Shown here piece by piece: positions 1 through 9,949 of a stretch of 64,000 bases of DNA; position 1 is the stretch's first letter; each line of letters opens with the position of its first letter. A program made the translations under genes and the position numbers. The stretch covers positions 2,542,001 through 2,606,000 of the forward strand of contig CM060493.1 in assembly GCA_030544225.1 (NCBI GenBank). The letters are read 5' to 3'. This DNA comes from Skeletonema marinoi. Its lineage: Eukaryota > Bacillariophyta > Thalassiosirophyceae > Thalassiosirales > Thalassiosiraceae. The notes below the pieces were generated by a model. It did not search any database and had not been told where the DNA came from. It worked only from the letters and a program-made list of their open reading frames with translations.

Positions 1-298
1 TGGACTCAAGAGATCTCCACCACAAACTCAAGCTATCTGCTGAGTGAGCGTAGATGCAAGCAAACATGAGTTGGGTTGGGCAGCAGCATATAGTCACCAG
101 TCAGGGTCGGATTTCTTCAATAGCAATAGGATTAGACTATGGTAGGTAGGTGGTTTTCAATATCCTCCCCTCATACTTGATGTTGATGAATTAATTGTGC
201 TCCTACATCAATTGCAACAAACTAACGCGAGATCTCACTGAAATACATTGCGAATAGAAGTACGAGATTCCGCCCCGAGAGAGAATGCAATTCGCAAT
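1..298. other. Left-edge stretch without a recognised gene
   Basis: No convincing coding frame, RNA gene or repeat is seen. It lies downstream of the stop of the minus-strand LRR gene and probably holds its 3-prime UTR. Confidence 0.4.
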
Positions 299-1270
299 TC
301 AATAGGAGGATTCGTCATCGTCAAAATCATCAACGTCGTCTTCATTGTCACTATCATTTTCTTCATCTTCGTGATCCCCCAATTCAAACGTGTATGATGG
401 CAACTCGAGGAAAGGGAGGACATTCTTGATCACGATATCTTGGGGCAAAGCAACCTGGAGCTGGAGTGTTGCGGCAGCCTCTTCCAATACGTGTTGATGC
501 TGTTCTTTGTAGTGAATAATTTTGCGGAGAACTGATCTAATCCACCCTCGTATTGCCCGGGCCTTTCCCCCCGCATCAAAACCATCCCCAGCAACCCCAG
601 CAGGTGCATTTGAAAGACTCTGATTGATTGAATTAATTTCTTCGTTCATATCATTTTTCCATTCTTCCAATTGTAAATAAGCAATAGTTTCATGTACTGC
701 TCCCTCAACCAGATCAACGTGCTTCAAATTTTCACATCCTTGGAATATGTTATCATCAGTAATTATGCCATCTTTCAATGGAATGGTGATGCGCTCCAAA
801 GAGGTGCAGCCTTGGAATACCCTCCTTCTGATTGATTCCAGCTCCTTGCCAAATTCGACATTCGTCAGGTCTGTACAATCAGCGAATGCATGGCCCTCAA
901 TGATCTTGGCGAATGGCAGGTTGATGCTCCTCAAAGAGTAGCAGCGACCGAATGCACCTCTTTCAATGATTTCCAACTTACCACATTCAACATCCGCCAG
1001 GGCTTTACAATAACCGATTGCCTCACACTCAACGACTTCGACGCCCGGCATTCTTAATCGTTTCAAAGAAGGGCAGTAAAAGAATGCGTATTCTTTAACT
1101 GTTTTGACACGATCATGACATTCTACTTCTTCGATGTGACGATTCCCACTAAATGCATTTGCCCGAATGACTGTGAGGGATTCATCGATACTGACACGTT
1201 TGACATCAGGAGGAATAACTTCGCCTTCCCTGCCGGTAAATGTGTAATATCCGTCGGCCGCCATCATCAT
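299..1270 (-). CDS. BspA-type leucine-rich-repeat protein, 323 aa
   Basis: The start is placed at the ATG at 1270 (protein begins MMMAADGYY), because the frame upstream of it has only a TTG and the paralogues begin at the same motif. About seven repeats of 22-24 residues follow (residues ~35-190, pattern AF-x-x-C-x-x-L-x-x-V), typical of BspA/TpLRR (LRR_5) surface or scaffold proteins. A C-terminal module shared by all LRR paralogues here follows (IRSVLRKIIHYK, then LPQDIVIKNVLPFLELPSY), and the tail is a long Asp/Glu stretch. I see no signal peptide or membrane segment, so the protein is probably intracellular. The family function in diatoms is unknown; a protein-binding scaffold role is inferred. 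The frame is intact. Confidence 0.85.
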   Translation of the reverse strand: MMMAADGYYTFTGREGEVIPPDVKRVSIDESLTVIRANAFSGNRHIEEVECHDRVKTVKEYAFFYCPSLKRLRMPGVEVVECEAIGYCKALADVECGKLEIIERGAFGRCYSLRSINLPFAKIIEGHAFADCTDLTNVEFGKELESIRRRVFQGCTSLERITIPLKDGIITDDNIFQGCENLKHVDLVEGAVHETIAYLQLEEWKNDMNEEINSINQSLSNAPAGVAGDGFDAGGKARAIRGWIRSVLRKIIHYKEQHQHVLEEAAATLQLQVALPQDIVIKNVLPFLELPSYTFELGDHEDEENDSDNEDDVDDFDDDESSY

Positions 1271-1791
1271 GAAGGCACGCAAGAGGGACTATCTTAATTG
1301 ATTAGATGCAAGTTTGCTGCTGCTTGGCTGCGTTTTTTGTGTGGTTGTTGGTTGTTGGCACCCTGTACAGGACCTTCAGACACCTGTCTGAGTCACTACT
1401 AGGAGGACTCAGCACAAGTGCTGAGGTTATGCAGAGGCTCCTCTGTGAGGAGTCCCATTTATGACGAGAGGCCTTCTTGAGGGTGGGTTGTTGGTTGTGG
1501 TTGTTGGGTTCGCGCGCTTTAAGTGCAGACTCAGTGCCGGTTGAGTGGTTCATGCGGTACTCCGTTGACCGACTCCTCCGCCACGACAGAAAAAAACACA
1601 AAACACAAAAAATAATCATGACAGCGGCGTACCATAGAGACCAACAATAAGCCCTAAGAAAAGACCGCAGCAATTATATTGCCAAGGACGCACGACGTCG
1701 AAGGAAGAACTGCTAGAGACATCACCGCCACTAATTCAAGCCGTGTCCTGAAGAAATTATAGTGGCCACCGCCCCCGCAAAAGCTGTAGAT
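1271..1791. promoter_or_regulatory. Divergent intergenic region between an LRR gene and a zinc-finger-repeat gene
   Basis: The 521 bases separate two head-to-head ATGs and should carry both promoters. The stretch CTCTTGCGTGCCT (minus strand, just before the LRR ATG) recurs in close form (CTCTTGCATGCCT) before other LRR copies. Small frames here have no family support. Confidence 0.4.
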
Positions 1792-3579
1792 ATGAATTCC
1801 TCGTCTTTGCCTCCGCTGCCTTCGCTTGATGATCATAATAATGACACTGCCATCGCTGATACGCACTATAATTCAAACGACGATAATAATAATGACGATG
1901 ATGATGTCATGGTGGCGACAAAGACCAATAAATCGCTTCACAAAAATGTCACTAATGATGATAATTTGCCCACAACAAATGAACAAACAAGTGAAAGTGC
2001 ATCACAAAAACATCAACAACAGCCTCCTCCTCACAAAAGATCCACCAGCACCGCCCCACGAAAGAAACGACAAAGAGCAATCTGCAGCCACCCCTCCGGC
2101 TGCACCAACCAAGTAGTCAACAACTCCCTCTGCGTCAAACATGGCGCGACCATCAAACGCTGCTCGACTCCCAATTGCACCAATTATGCCCAAGTGGGCG
2201 GAGTGTGTACCAAGCATGGGGCGAGGAAGAAGGTGAAGATTTGTAGTGCGGTGGGGTGTGGGAATCAGGTTAGGAATGGGGGGGTTTGTCGTAGGCATGG
2301 GGCTACTAGAAATGATAGGAATGGACGTAGTGGTGGTAAAGCTGCTGAAAAGAGAAAGAGGCAGTCAACTAGTACTGAACACGAAGAAGAAGTTGATGGT
2401 GGTGGACCAGCAATGAAAAAAGTGGCCTCTCGAAGGAATCGTCCATGCACCTTCGAGGGGTGCACTAATCAAGCCTACAATGGGGGAGTGTGTCGACGTC
2501 ATGGTGCCAAGGTCAAATTGTGTGAGTATGAGGGATGTACGAATCAGGCCAAGAAAGGTGGCGTTTGTTTCAAGCATCGTCGTGCTTCTTCTTTGACCAA
2601 GTCGTCGAGTAATGGTGATGATGGAGGTGGAGGTGGAGGTGGAGTCGCAAAGTCTTCTTCTACTGCTTTGCCTGCAGTCAAGACTAATGATGTTGATGCT
2701 CCAGTCGTTGCGATGAATCAGGATGATGCCATCACCACCACCGCTGTTACAGCTGCTGATGTACCACCACTTGCTGGTATTCCTCCCACAATGAAAGAAG
2801 GAGAAGCGACAGCACTTCCTCCGCTTGATGACGTTCCAAATGGTGATAATAATACATCGATAATCGACATTCCAATCGACAGCATTCCTACAGCTGCTGG
2901 AACGACTGGAACGACTGACACTGGTGATGAAAAAAGAAGCGACACTAAAGACACCAACAACAATACCACCACCGCCAACAATGCCACCTCCGAAAGAAAA
3001 CGTCAATCAATCCAAAAAATGGCCAAAGATGCAGCACCACCATCCAAACAACAACCCAACCGTAAAAAACGTGAATGCTCCACAGAAGGATGTACCAATC
3101 ACATCGTCAACAATGGAGTATGCATGAAACACGGAGCCACAGTCAAGGCGAAGCGATGCACCGTCGACGGATGTCGCAAGCATGCCATCAACGGAGGAGT
3201 GTGTGTCACCCATGGAGCAACTTGGACACGCAAGATTTGTAATAGCGAGGGATGTACCAACTATGTTGTGAGGGGGGGAGTGTGTATCAAGCACGGGGCA
3301 ACGTGGGAGAAGAAACTTTGTAGTGTGGAAGGTTGTACGAATCAGCGTAAGAAGGGGGGAGTGTGTATTCGGCATGGGGCGAAGGTGGCGTTGTGCAAGG
3401 TGGAGGGTTGTGGGAAGCAAACGCAGTATGGTGGGTTGTGTTGGAGTCATGGTGGTACGGGTGGGAGGGATACTGGTCCTGGTTGGAGGACACGTAATGG
3501 GGTGGGGAGAGGTAATGGGGGGAAGAAGGGGAAGGACGAGGGTGAAGGCGATGATGAGGTGAAGGCGGCGGCGGTGTGA
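1792..3579 (+). CDS. WRKY19-type Cys/His zinc-finger-repeat protein, 10 repeats, 595 aa
   Basis: The frame is open from a GTG at 1762, but the first ATG is at 1792 and begins MNSSSLPPLPSLDD. The protein has an Asn/Asp/Thr-rich N terminus. It then has two blocks of five zinc-binding repeats, each C-x4-C-x9-C-x2-H and ending HGA (for example CSTPNCTN...GGVCTKHGA). The blocks are separated by a low-complexity linker of ~150 residues with poly-Gly, Thr and Asn runs. Basic KKR-type patches precede the blocks and could act as nuclear signals. Repeats of this type are annotated as WRKY19-like zinc fingers in stramenopiles and plants. DNA, RNA or protein binding is inferred, and no WRKY core is present. 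It is the longest array in the window, and its 3-prime end converges on the PH-like gene. Confidence 0.85.
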   Translation: MNSSSLPPLPSLDDHNNDTAIADTHYNSNDDNNNDDDDVMVATKTNKSLHKNVTNDDNLPTTNEQTSESASQKHQQQPPPHKRSTSTAPRKKRQRAICSHPSGCTNQVVNNSLCVKHGATIKRCSTPNCTNYAQVGGVCTKHGARKKVKICSAVGCGNQVRNGGVCRRHGATRNDRNGRSGGKAAEKRKRQSTSTEHEEEVDGGGPAMKKVASRRNRPCTFEGCTNQAYNGGVCRRHGAKVKLCEYEGCTNQAKKGGVCFKHRRASSLTKSSSNGDDGGGGGGGVAKSSSTALPAVKTNDVDAPVVAMNQDDAITTTAVTAADVPPLAGIPPTMKEGEATALPPLDDVPNGDNNTSIIDIPIDSIPTAAGTTGTTDTGDEKRSDTKDTNNNTTTANNATSERKRQSIQKMAKDAAPPSKQQPNRKKRECSTEGCTNHIVNNGVCMKHGATVKAKRCTVDGCRKHAINGGVCVTHGATWTRKICNSEGCTNYVVRGGVCIKHGATWEKKLCSVEGCTNQRKKGGVCIRHGAKVALCKVEGCGKQTQYGGLCWSHGGTGGRDTGPGWRTRNGVGRGNGGKKGKDEGEGDDEVKAAAV

Positions 3580-3972
3580 AAGGTGTGCTCGTGTTGATTT
3601 ATCATGAGGGAAAGGAGCAAGGGGCGTAGAAGAGACGCTGGTGTGGCAGTGCACCAAGAGAATAAGCGCTGGATAATTCGTATGTGTAAGCCTAACATTT
3701 CATTCTTTTATTTGACTACGTCTCTCAACCCAGCTCGTCAATGCACTCTCAAGACAACTAGAAAGTATAAGAAGTGAATTGCTCGATACACTTCTTCGAG
3801 TTCGACTGCTCTGACACTATTGACAGCACCACTTAACACATTCAACACATATAATCACAACAACTCTGTCGATATTGAAATAACCAGCTAAACTATCAAT
3901 CGACTTGATAGTTTAGCTGGTTATTTCAATAGTCGATGTTCCACATCCAAATAATCATCCCCCCACACACTC
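3580..3972. other. Convergent 3-prime intergenic region
   Basis: This 393-base gap lies between two converging genes and holds only the hairpin listed separately. It should contain both polyadenylation regions. Confidence 0.4.
3873..3931. repeat. Perfect 27-bp inverted repeat with a 5-base loop
   Basis: The left arm (3873-3899) and right arm (3905-3931) are exact reverse complements around TCGAC. Each arm contains AACCAGCTAAACTATC or its complement. It lies between two converging transcripts, so either read-through RNA would fold into a near-perfect hairpin. It could be a MITE remnant, a small-RNA source or a 3-prime-end signal. Confidence 0.85.
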
Positions 3973-5493
3973 CTAATGCTTCAACATATGATCAATATTA
4001 TGCAGCCCACCAAACGGACAAGTCAACATAATCTCCGTAATCGTATCATACAACAATTGCACATCCGCCTCCTCCTCCGAAGCAAATGCCGCCAATACCG
4101 ACACACCTATATTCGTCCACCGTTCCAATTTGAACTGATACATTTCTGGTTCATTCTTGTTATAGCTCTTCTTCTTCACGGGAAGGATTCGATGTCCTAG
4201 TATGCCACCACCTTCTTTGGCATTGTTGCTGTCTCCACTATGACTGTTGACAGGATGACCATCACCTCCACCTCCACTTGCACCTCCACCTCCACTTGCA
4301 CCACCCACAATATCACCAAAATCCACTCTCAACTTGACCAGATACGCCCTCTCCCTCTTCCCATGATACGGATTCTGCACCCAATCATCCAAATGATCCT
4401 TGGAACGAAAGATCAACAATGAATGTGTATCGTAATGCATCCACCAACTTGGATGCCATTTTTTCATTAGTAAGGATCGGAGGGAGGTGCGTGTTTGGAT
4501 GGGGCCCATTTGGTGGATTAGATCTGGGTTTGGGAGGGGTGAGTCGGATGATGATTGTGGTGGTGGTGGTGTAATGATGGAGGATGATGTGGAGTGTTGT
4601 CGACGATGATTATGTTGTTGAGAGGGTCGTTGCTCATTATGCTGCTCCTGTTGTTGTTGTTGTTGTTTCTGTGGAGCATCATTTCCCGGTGACAATCGCT
4701 TTGCCATGGCTAAAAGTGAGTCTTCCAAAGGAGTGTCTTCTTGCTGCCGAGGTGATGATGTTAATGCTGGTTGCATCATGGCCAATGATGACGACTGTTG
4801 CTGATAATTAGTACTTCCACTTTTACCGGGTGACGACATTATTTCTTGGCTAATTTTCGCTGTAGCAGCCTTGCTGGCCCTCTTTTTCTGTTTTGATTTA
4901 CTATTAACAGCAGACGACGATGATGATGATGTGATTGGAACATTGGCCATGTCAATTGCAAACTCCTCTATAAGTTGTTGCTTCATCATCTTCTTCGTTT
5001 GTCGAGATTTCGTACTTTCCGCCTCTTTTTTCTTCACTGTTGATTTCGAGTAATGATAATGGTGATCAGCTGTAGCACTAGGATGTAATTTGGCCATTTG
5101 CAACGTGCTCTCTAAGCCCACCTCGCTCAGTACCTTACTGAGCGCCATGTTGTCCGCTGCTACAACTTCCAGAAGTGGTGCATCGCTCAAAGAAATAGGA
5201 ATATGAATATCCAGCTCCGGTTCCAAAGGATGAGGCACCATATCGGTATCTTCCATCATGAGAATTCTGTCGGCATTGGCTGTGAGTTGTAGTTCATCGT
5301 TGTTGCTATCGTGGTTGTTGTTACTCCAATAACGAGTCATGAAATCCTCCCATTGCAAATTATTATCATCTTGGTTGTCGTCAGCATCACCGGCTTGGCT
5401 ACTTTCTTGTTCACTGTCGCTGAAGAGAAGTGATCGCTCTTCTTCTGACTCGTAGGTTGCTGTTGACGGCGGCGGTGTCGTCGTCATAGTCAT
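3973..5493 (-). CDS. Uncharacterised protein with C-terminal PH-like domain, 506 aa
   Basis: It begins at the ATG at 5493 (MTMTTTPPPSTATYESEE). Residues 1-330 are acidic, Ser/Gln/His-rich and probably disordered, with a KSKQKKRASKAA basic patch. The last ~170 residues look folded: KKWHPSWWMHYDTHSLLIFRS, LDDWVQNPYHGKRERAYLVKL, a Gly-rich insert, then MYQFKLERWTNIGVSVLAAF and a final helix. The alternation of strands and the closing helix suggest a pleckstrin-homology-like fold, which might bind phosphoinositides or proteins at membranes. This is inference from pattern, not a family match I can verify. The Gly-rich insert (about residues 400-425) would sit in a loop. Confidence 0.75.
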   Translation of the reverse strand: MTMTTTPPPSTATYESEEERSLLFSDSEQESSQAGDADDNQDDNNLQWEDFMTRYWSNNNHDSNNDELQLTANADRILMMEDTDMVPHPLEPELDIHIPISLSDAPLLEVVAADNMALSKVLSEVGLESTLQMAKLHPSATADHHYHYSKSTVKKKEAESTKSRQTKKMMKQQLIEEFAIDMANVPITSSSSSSAVNSKSKQKKRASKAATAKISQEIMSSPGKSGSTNYQQQSSSLAMMQPALTSSPRQQEDTPLEDSLLAMAKRLSPGNDAPQKQQQQQQEQHNEQRPSQQHNHRRQHSTSSSIITPPPPQSSSDSPLPNPDLIHQMGPIQTRTSLRSLLMKKWHPSWWMHYDTHSLLIFRSKDHLDDWVQNPYHGKRERAYLVKLRVDFGDIVGGASGGGGASGGGGDGHPVNSHSGDSNNAKEGGGILGHRILPVKKKSYNKNEPEMYQFKLERWTNIGVSVLAAFASEEEADVQLLYDTITEIMLTCPFGGLHNIDHMLKH

Positions 5494-6102
5494 GCCGTCT
5501 ATCTTCGTTGCATATGATGTTGTGTGTAAGTATGGCGTAAGTTGTATGTCAGTGTGATGTCATTGTGCACTTCTTTTGAATTCGGCATTCGGCACACGTT
5601 TTCTGCTGGCGCGCTTTTTGAGACGGGCGTCTCTGTCGCACAAAAATGACAGATCCATCCGTCCGCCCGCCCCGCTCTCTACTTATCTGCGCTCTATGAC
5701 CAGTTGCCGTGCTGATATCTTGTCTTTTGGGCGGCCAATGACGAAGATGACTGGCATTTTGGCAAGCCCTCGAGCTGCTGTATGGTGCTTACGATGATTA
5801 TAGCCTTTACATTTACACTAAACCTAAACTAGAAGAAAGTTCAATTGAGATCTATTCTATTATGACTACATATATGCATATGTCGCCTTAAACTCACAAC
5901 CCCATTCTTGCTGGTGTTCTCTAACATTTCACAGTGTAGCACTCTTCCTTACTACTCCACTACTACAACTAACTACTATCGCAAAGAAGTGCAGAAGTGG
6001 CAAAAAAAGGTCAGCGCGTCTGTCATCGCAGGTACCTATTGCCGTTTTCTTTGTTGAAGTTGAAACCGGAGTGCTAAACATATTGATTCCTCTGTTGAAA
6101 CA

Positions 6103-6129
6103 GGACGTACGTCCGGACGTCTGACGTCA
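6103..6129. promoter_or_regulatory. Cluster of ACGT-core sites including a perfect CRE palindrome
   Basis: GGACGTACGTCC (6103-6114), a further GGACGTC and TGACGTCA (6122-6129) lie within 27 bases. TGACGT-type elements bind bZIP factors and are known CO2/cAMP-responsive elements in diatoms. A role here for the PH-like gene (about 0.6 kb away) or the beta-helix gene (about 1.1 kb away) is a guess. Confidence 0.3.
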
Positions 6130-6257
6130 ACACACAAAAATGTTCACAAAATTACTGCGAGGCGAACGCAAAAGTGAACGAATGTTACGAGGTGGGGTAC
6201 CGGATACTGAACAAATCCATTCGAAACCAAGCAACACGCATGCACCCACAAATCACG

Positions 6258-6512
6258 ATCGTACCAAAGACACTTTGAGTACCAGGCACGATCGTTGGCA
6301 AATGTCGTTCCTGGTTCGCAAGCAACTTTCTTTTCGCGGTACATATTGTAGGGCGGCAACTTGTGCACTTACAACAAACACATGAGGAACTTATGATATT
6401 GGATGAAGACAGCATCCAAGCGATCGTGCCGAAAGACTCTTTGAGTACCAGAGACGATCGTGGCAAATCAACCCTGTCGCGTCGTTCCTGGTTCGCAAGC
6501 AACAAGTTGCCG
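6258..6512. repeat. Two diverged direct repeats of about 80-90 bases
   Basis: 6258-6333 and 6421-6512 share CTTTGAGTACCAG, ACGATCGT, GGCAAAT and CGTTCCTGGTTCGCAAGCAA in the same order. The second copy has a short insertion. No gene is associated. Confidence 0.6.
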
Positions 6513-7189
6513 GCCGAACGCGAACGCCGAAACGCCGAACGAACTTTGTACATAGTGCATAGTGGTGCATTGCAGTGTGAAACAATCTTTCGTTCACAAG
6601 ACAACAATAAGAAGGTAAGCAGGTCTGTTGTAACAAGATAGTCCAACGTAGAAAGATGAATTGGGTTGGCGAGCAGCAGACGTCACGGTACAGTCTTTCT
6701 TTATTGATTTATTGTTGTCCCCCGGACCGGGAACGGCATTCTGATTTGGATATTTGATGATCCTGGGTCTCGGGAGTCGTTACCAAGCATACGTTCCAAT
6801 CCAAGCCTTAATTCATGTAGTGTGGAAGGATAAGGGCGATTGACCGGCCGGTCGGGACTGGAAGTACACAGTACACATATATTACGTCGTTCAATCATCA
6901 ATCTGAACCAACATACATATGCATATGGTTCGTCTGCGTGCCGGGATGGACGAGTCGTTTGTGTGCGGATCACATAGGTCGTGATAGGCATTGGTTCAGC
7001 AGCGGAGATGCTCATCATTCAATTGGCTATGGCACCAAAGTATAGCCATGCTTCCAATCAAATCGTCATATCCGCTACTTATGCACCCCATGCTGTATCA
7101 TTTATATATTCGTCACTCATCACCTCGCCCCATCTTTCTCAACAATCTGCTGTGAATATTCCAGTGCAGAGTAAACATCCAACATCAAC

Positions 7190-8336
7190 ATGAAATTCAC
7201 ATCTGCTATTACTTTCTTGAGCTTGAGTGCCTGCATCTCCCCCACCTTTGGCAGGAAGAGGAAGGGCAAAGTAGATGAGATTCCATCTTCACTATGTGAT
7301 AGCATTGTTCAGTGTCGGGAAGCGTATACTGGAGAAGTTAAGCTCACTGAAGACCTCTATTGTCCTGACATTCCGGGTGGAAACTGCGCTATTACATTGA
7401 ATGGGAAACAAGCAGTACTTGATTGTAACAAGTACATGATCGATGGGGATAGTAGCTCGGGTAAGGGCATTTGCATTCGCAACGGTGCAAGTGCAATCAA
7501 CTGTTATGTTCAAAAGTTTGCTGATGGAATTGTTGTTACAAATGGCGGAGAAGTCAATGATTGTCAGGTCATGTCCAATGAAGGGAATGGGATTCTTATT
7601 GATAGTCAAGCTTCTTCTACATCCAAGATGAAGATATCAAACACGTAAGTATCATTTGAAGTCCTTTTATTTGTCCATGTTTGATTTTGATGTTACGATT
7701 GATGCTTACGCAATTCCTTGTCTGTGGATTATGATTATCCTTTCTTTCTGTAGGTATATCCATGATAATGGTGATAGTGGTATCTATTTCTTTGGATATG
7801 GAGACAGTCCTGAAAGTTCAGAAACTTCTATTGAAGTCAATAATGTCAAAAGCAATCATAATGGTGAAAGTGGTATGTATTTCGGTGGAAGAAATGTCAA
7901 GTTGGAAGTGCAAGTAAAAGATTCAGAGACAAGTAACAATGAAAAATCTGGCATTTCCATTAAAGGCTCTGACTCTGAGACAATTGATCTTGGACTTGAT
8001 GGTATTATCAGTCGTTACAATGGAAAACATGGGATTCACACTGGCAGTGAAACAGAAGGAGAGATAAAAGTGAAGGGAGATGTCAACCTCTATGATAACG
8101 AAGAGAGTGGTTTCATTGTAAGCAGTGCTCGTGTGAAGGTTGTTGTGGAGAAACGAGGTGCTTTGAACTCTTGTGGTAATGACGTTGACATTGAAAACTT
8201 TGGTGGCGGAACTTTTAGCGGAAATGGATACACTTGCACTAATGTCAATCCACCAGGAGTCAATCCACCAGGAGTCAATCCATCTGACACCATCACCTGC
8301 AGTACTTGCCCCTGCACCCAGCCCCAGCCCCAGTGA
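7190..8336 (+). CDS. Secreted right-handed beta-helix protein, 345 aa, two exons
   Basis: The start ATG at 7190 opens a clear signal peptide (MKFTSAITFLSLSACISPTFG). Exon 1 is 7190-7644, and the intron 7645-7753 (109 bases) begins GTAAGT and ends CTGTAG. Exon 2 is 7754-8336, and the phase is kept so that SNT joins YIHDNGDSGIYF. The mature protein has repeated short strands with Asn/Gly turns (NGDSGIYF, NGESGMYF, NEKSGISI, NGKHGIHT, NEESGFIV) typical of the pectate-lyase-like parallel beta-helix (PbH1) fold. Near the C terminus the unit NPPGV occurs twice and is followed by a Cys-rich CSTCPC motif. It is probably exported or wall-associated. Sugar binding is possible, but no catalytic residues can be assigned. 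Confidence 0.85.
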
Positions 8337-8614
8337 TGATGCTTAGAAAGATGTACGTGAAGTCCTTTCCCCCACGATAATTATTGTAAGCAGAGCGAAC
8401 CTATCCCGCCAACAAAGAATAATGATAAGAATAAGAATGTTTCCCTCTATATTCACATGCAACTCTTGATCCACTATATATGTTGTATTTGTATTCTAAA
8501 TCCCCTACCTCAGCCCGACCACCGACCACCAAGCTTCCCAATGCACACACTGCAATCCACGGCACCGCACATCGCCATTATCATCATGGTCAATCTTGAT
8601 TCGTTATTCACTCT

Positions 8615-9601
8615 CTACCATACATTGTTCACAGTTGTGTCCGTCTTTGACTGCGCTTGCATTTGCATCATGCTCATGCGATGCCTCATGCACATCCCTC
8701 CCTTCTGAGCTTGCTTCGTACATCCCTCCTGACTACACCTCTTCTTCGGCACAACCTTGGCCCCATGTCCAATGCACACCCCTCCCTTCTGCGCATACTT
8801 GGTGCATCCCTCCCGACTGCACTTCTTCTTGGTGCACTTCGCTCCATGCCGAATACAAACTCCCCCCCGCTTGGCATGATTGGTGCACCCCTCATACGTG
8901 CATTGCTTCTTGGCTCCATGCTTGATGCACACCTTGCCATTCTGAGCATAGCTAGTGCACCCCTCATAAGTGCACTGCTTGATCTTGGCCCCGTGCCGAC
9001 AGCACACTCCCCCGTTGAGCGCAACGTTGTTGCATCCTTCGGCGCTGCATCGCTTGAGGCTGGCGCCGTGCTTGACGCAGACTGTCCCATCTTGGGCTTT
9101 GTTGGTGCATCCCTCATGAGAGCATATTTTGACTCGAGCGCCGTGCTTGATGCATACGCCGCTGTTGACTACGTGGTTTGTACAGCCGGGCTTGGAGCAG
9201 ATGGAATAATTCGTTTTTCGTGTTCGTTTCGCTGCGGTTTTTTGATTTTCATTTTGATGCGAGGCGGCGGGTTGTTTCTCGTCCGTCTCTTGTGCTGCTG
9301 CTGGTGCCGGCGGTTGTGTTTCTTTTTGCTCATCTGGCTGTCGCTTGCGTTTTGATGTCGATGATGTCTGCTTGATATCATTCGGCGCCTCTTGTGCCTC
9401 ATTTTCATCGCCGTTATTTTTGTTAGCAGCGGAGATAATTTCTTGATCATTGTTGATGCGACGACGATACGTCTGAGTAAATAAATAATTCTTTTTGGCG
9501 GTCAGCTCTTCGGAAGCATCCTCGGCGGGTATAGCTGGTGGTGGCACCATCATTACTGCCTCCTCCTCCTCTTCGTTGATGGCAATATCTTTAGACGACA
9601 T
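8615..9601 (-). CDS. WRKY19-type Cys/His zinc-finger-repeat protein, 7 repeats, 328 aa
   Basis: The frame is open from a TTG at 9643, but the first ATG is at 9601 ([18 protein letters not shown]), which is taken as the start. The N-terminal ~130 residues are acidic and Gln/Ala-rich, with basic KRKRQP and KRTRKT patches that may direct nuclear import. Seven tandem C-x4-C-x9-C-x2-H repeats follow (CSKPGCTN..., CSHEGCTN..., to [16 protein letters not shown]). A short Met/Gln-rich tail closes the protein. It resembles the ten-repeat gene at 1792-3579 and the cluster genes near 26 and 38 kb, but it is not part of the duplicated cassettes. It is head-to-head with the PP4 gene, 348 bases away. Confidence 0.85.
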   Translation of the reverse strand: MSSKDIAINEEEEEAVMMVPPPAIPAEDASEELTAKKNYLFTQTYRRRINNDQEIISAANKNNGDENEAQEAPNDIKQTSSTSKRKRQPDEQKETQPPAPAAAQETDEKQPAASHQNENQKTAAKRTRKTNYSICSKPGCTNHVVNSGVCIKHGARVKICSHEGCTNKAQDGTVCVKHGASLKRCSAEGCNNVALNGGVCCRHGAKIKQCTYEGCTSYAQNGKVCIKHGAKKQCTYEGCTNHAKRGGVCIRHGAKCTKKKCSREGCTKYAQKGGVCIGHGAKVVPKKRCSQEGCTKQAQKGGMCMRHRMSMMQMQAQSKTDTTVNNVW

Positions 9602-9949
9602 GGTTGTTATGTCAACGTGTTGTTGGGTTGTTCGTTTTGTCAAGATAGAAGTTCAGAGCAAGCGGGACCCAAATGGCTTTTCGTACTTAGACAAGACTCA
9701 CAACTGCTTACTGTCTTTGGCCGGCGCGCTTTTTCTTCCTCCTCATTCATGCAACGTGAAAAGCTCCTCCACAACAAACACTCTCCCAAGAGCAGCAGCC
9801 TATTAACTCTAATCGTCTCCTCTCAACCACCCTATCTTCCATTACAACACAACAAATATCTTAGGCGACGAACACTCATCGCCCTGCTATCATTAAATCA
9901 GCCACAATTCCAGCGACGAGACACAAAAAAAATCATCAAATTAAAAAAA
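9602..9949. promoter_or_regulatory. Divergent promoter region, zinc-finger gene / PP4 catalytic subunit
   Basis: The 348 bases between two head-to-head ATGs presumably hold both promoters. The PP4 side ends in an A-rich leader (AAAAAAAATG context). No defined site is recognised. Confidence 0.45.

Larger units (their letters stand above)
5494..7189. other. Large divergent intergenic region
   Basis: This 1.7 kb stretch between the PH-like gene and the beta-helix gene shows no supported gene. It contains an ACGT-rich cluster near 6103-6129 and a diverged direct repeat near 6258-6512, listed separately. The remaining frames (for example 6701-7018 minus) have no recognisable protein features. Confidence 0.5.

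Noticed and set aside
1302-1673. 123-codon minus frame in the divergent promoter region
   Set aside because: Composition is that of non-coding DNA, there is no paralogue, and it sits between two well-supported divergent genes.
2365-3006. 213-codon minus frame and several other long frames opposite the zinc-finger genes
   Set aside because: Shadow frames created by the biased codons of the Cys/His repeats and low-complexity linkers on the other strand.
6185-6646. 153-codon minus frame
   Set aside because: It runs across the diverged direct repeat at 6258-6512 and has no recognisable protein motif.
6701-7018. 105-codon minus frame upstream of the beta-helix gene
   Set aside because: No family features, and it overlaps the probable promoter of the beta-helix gene.
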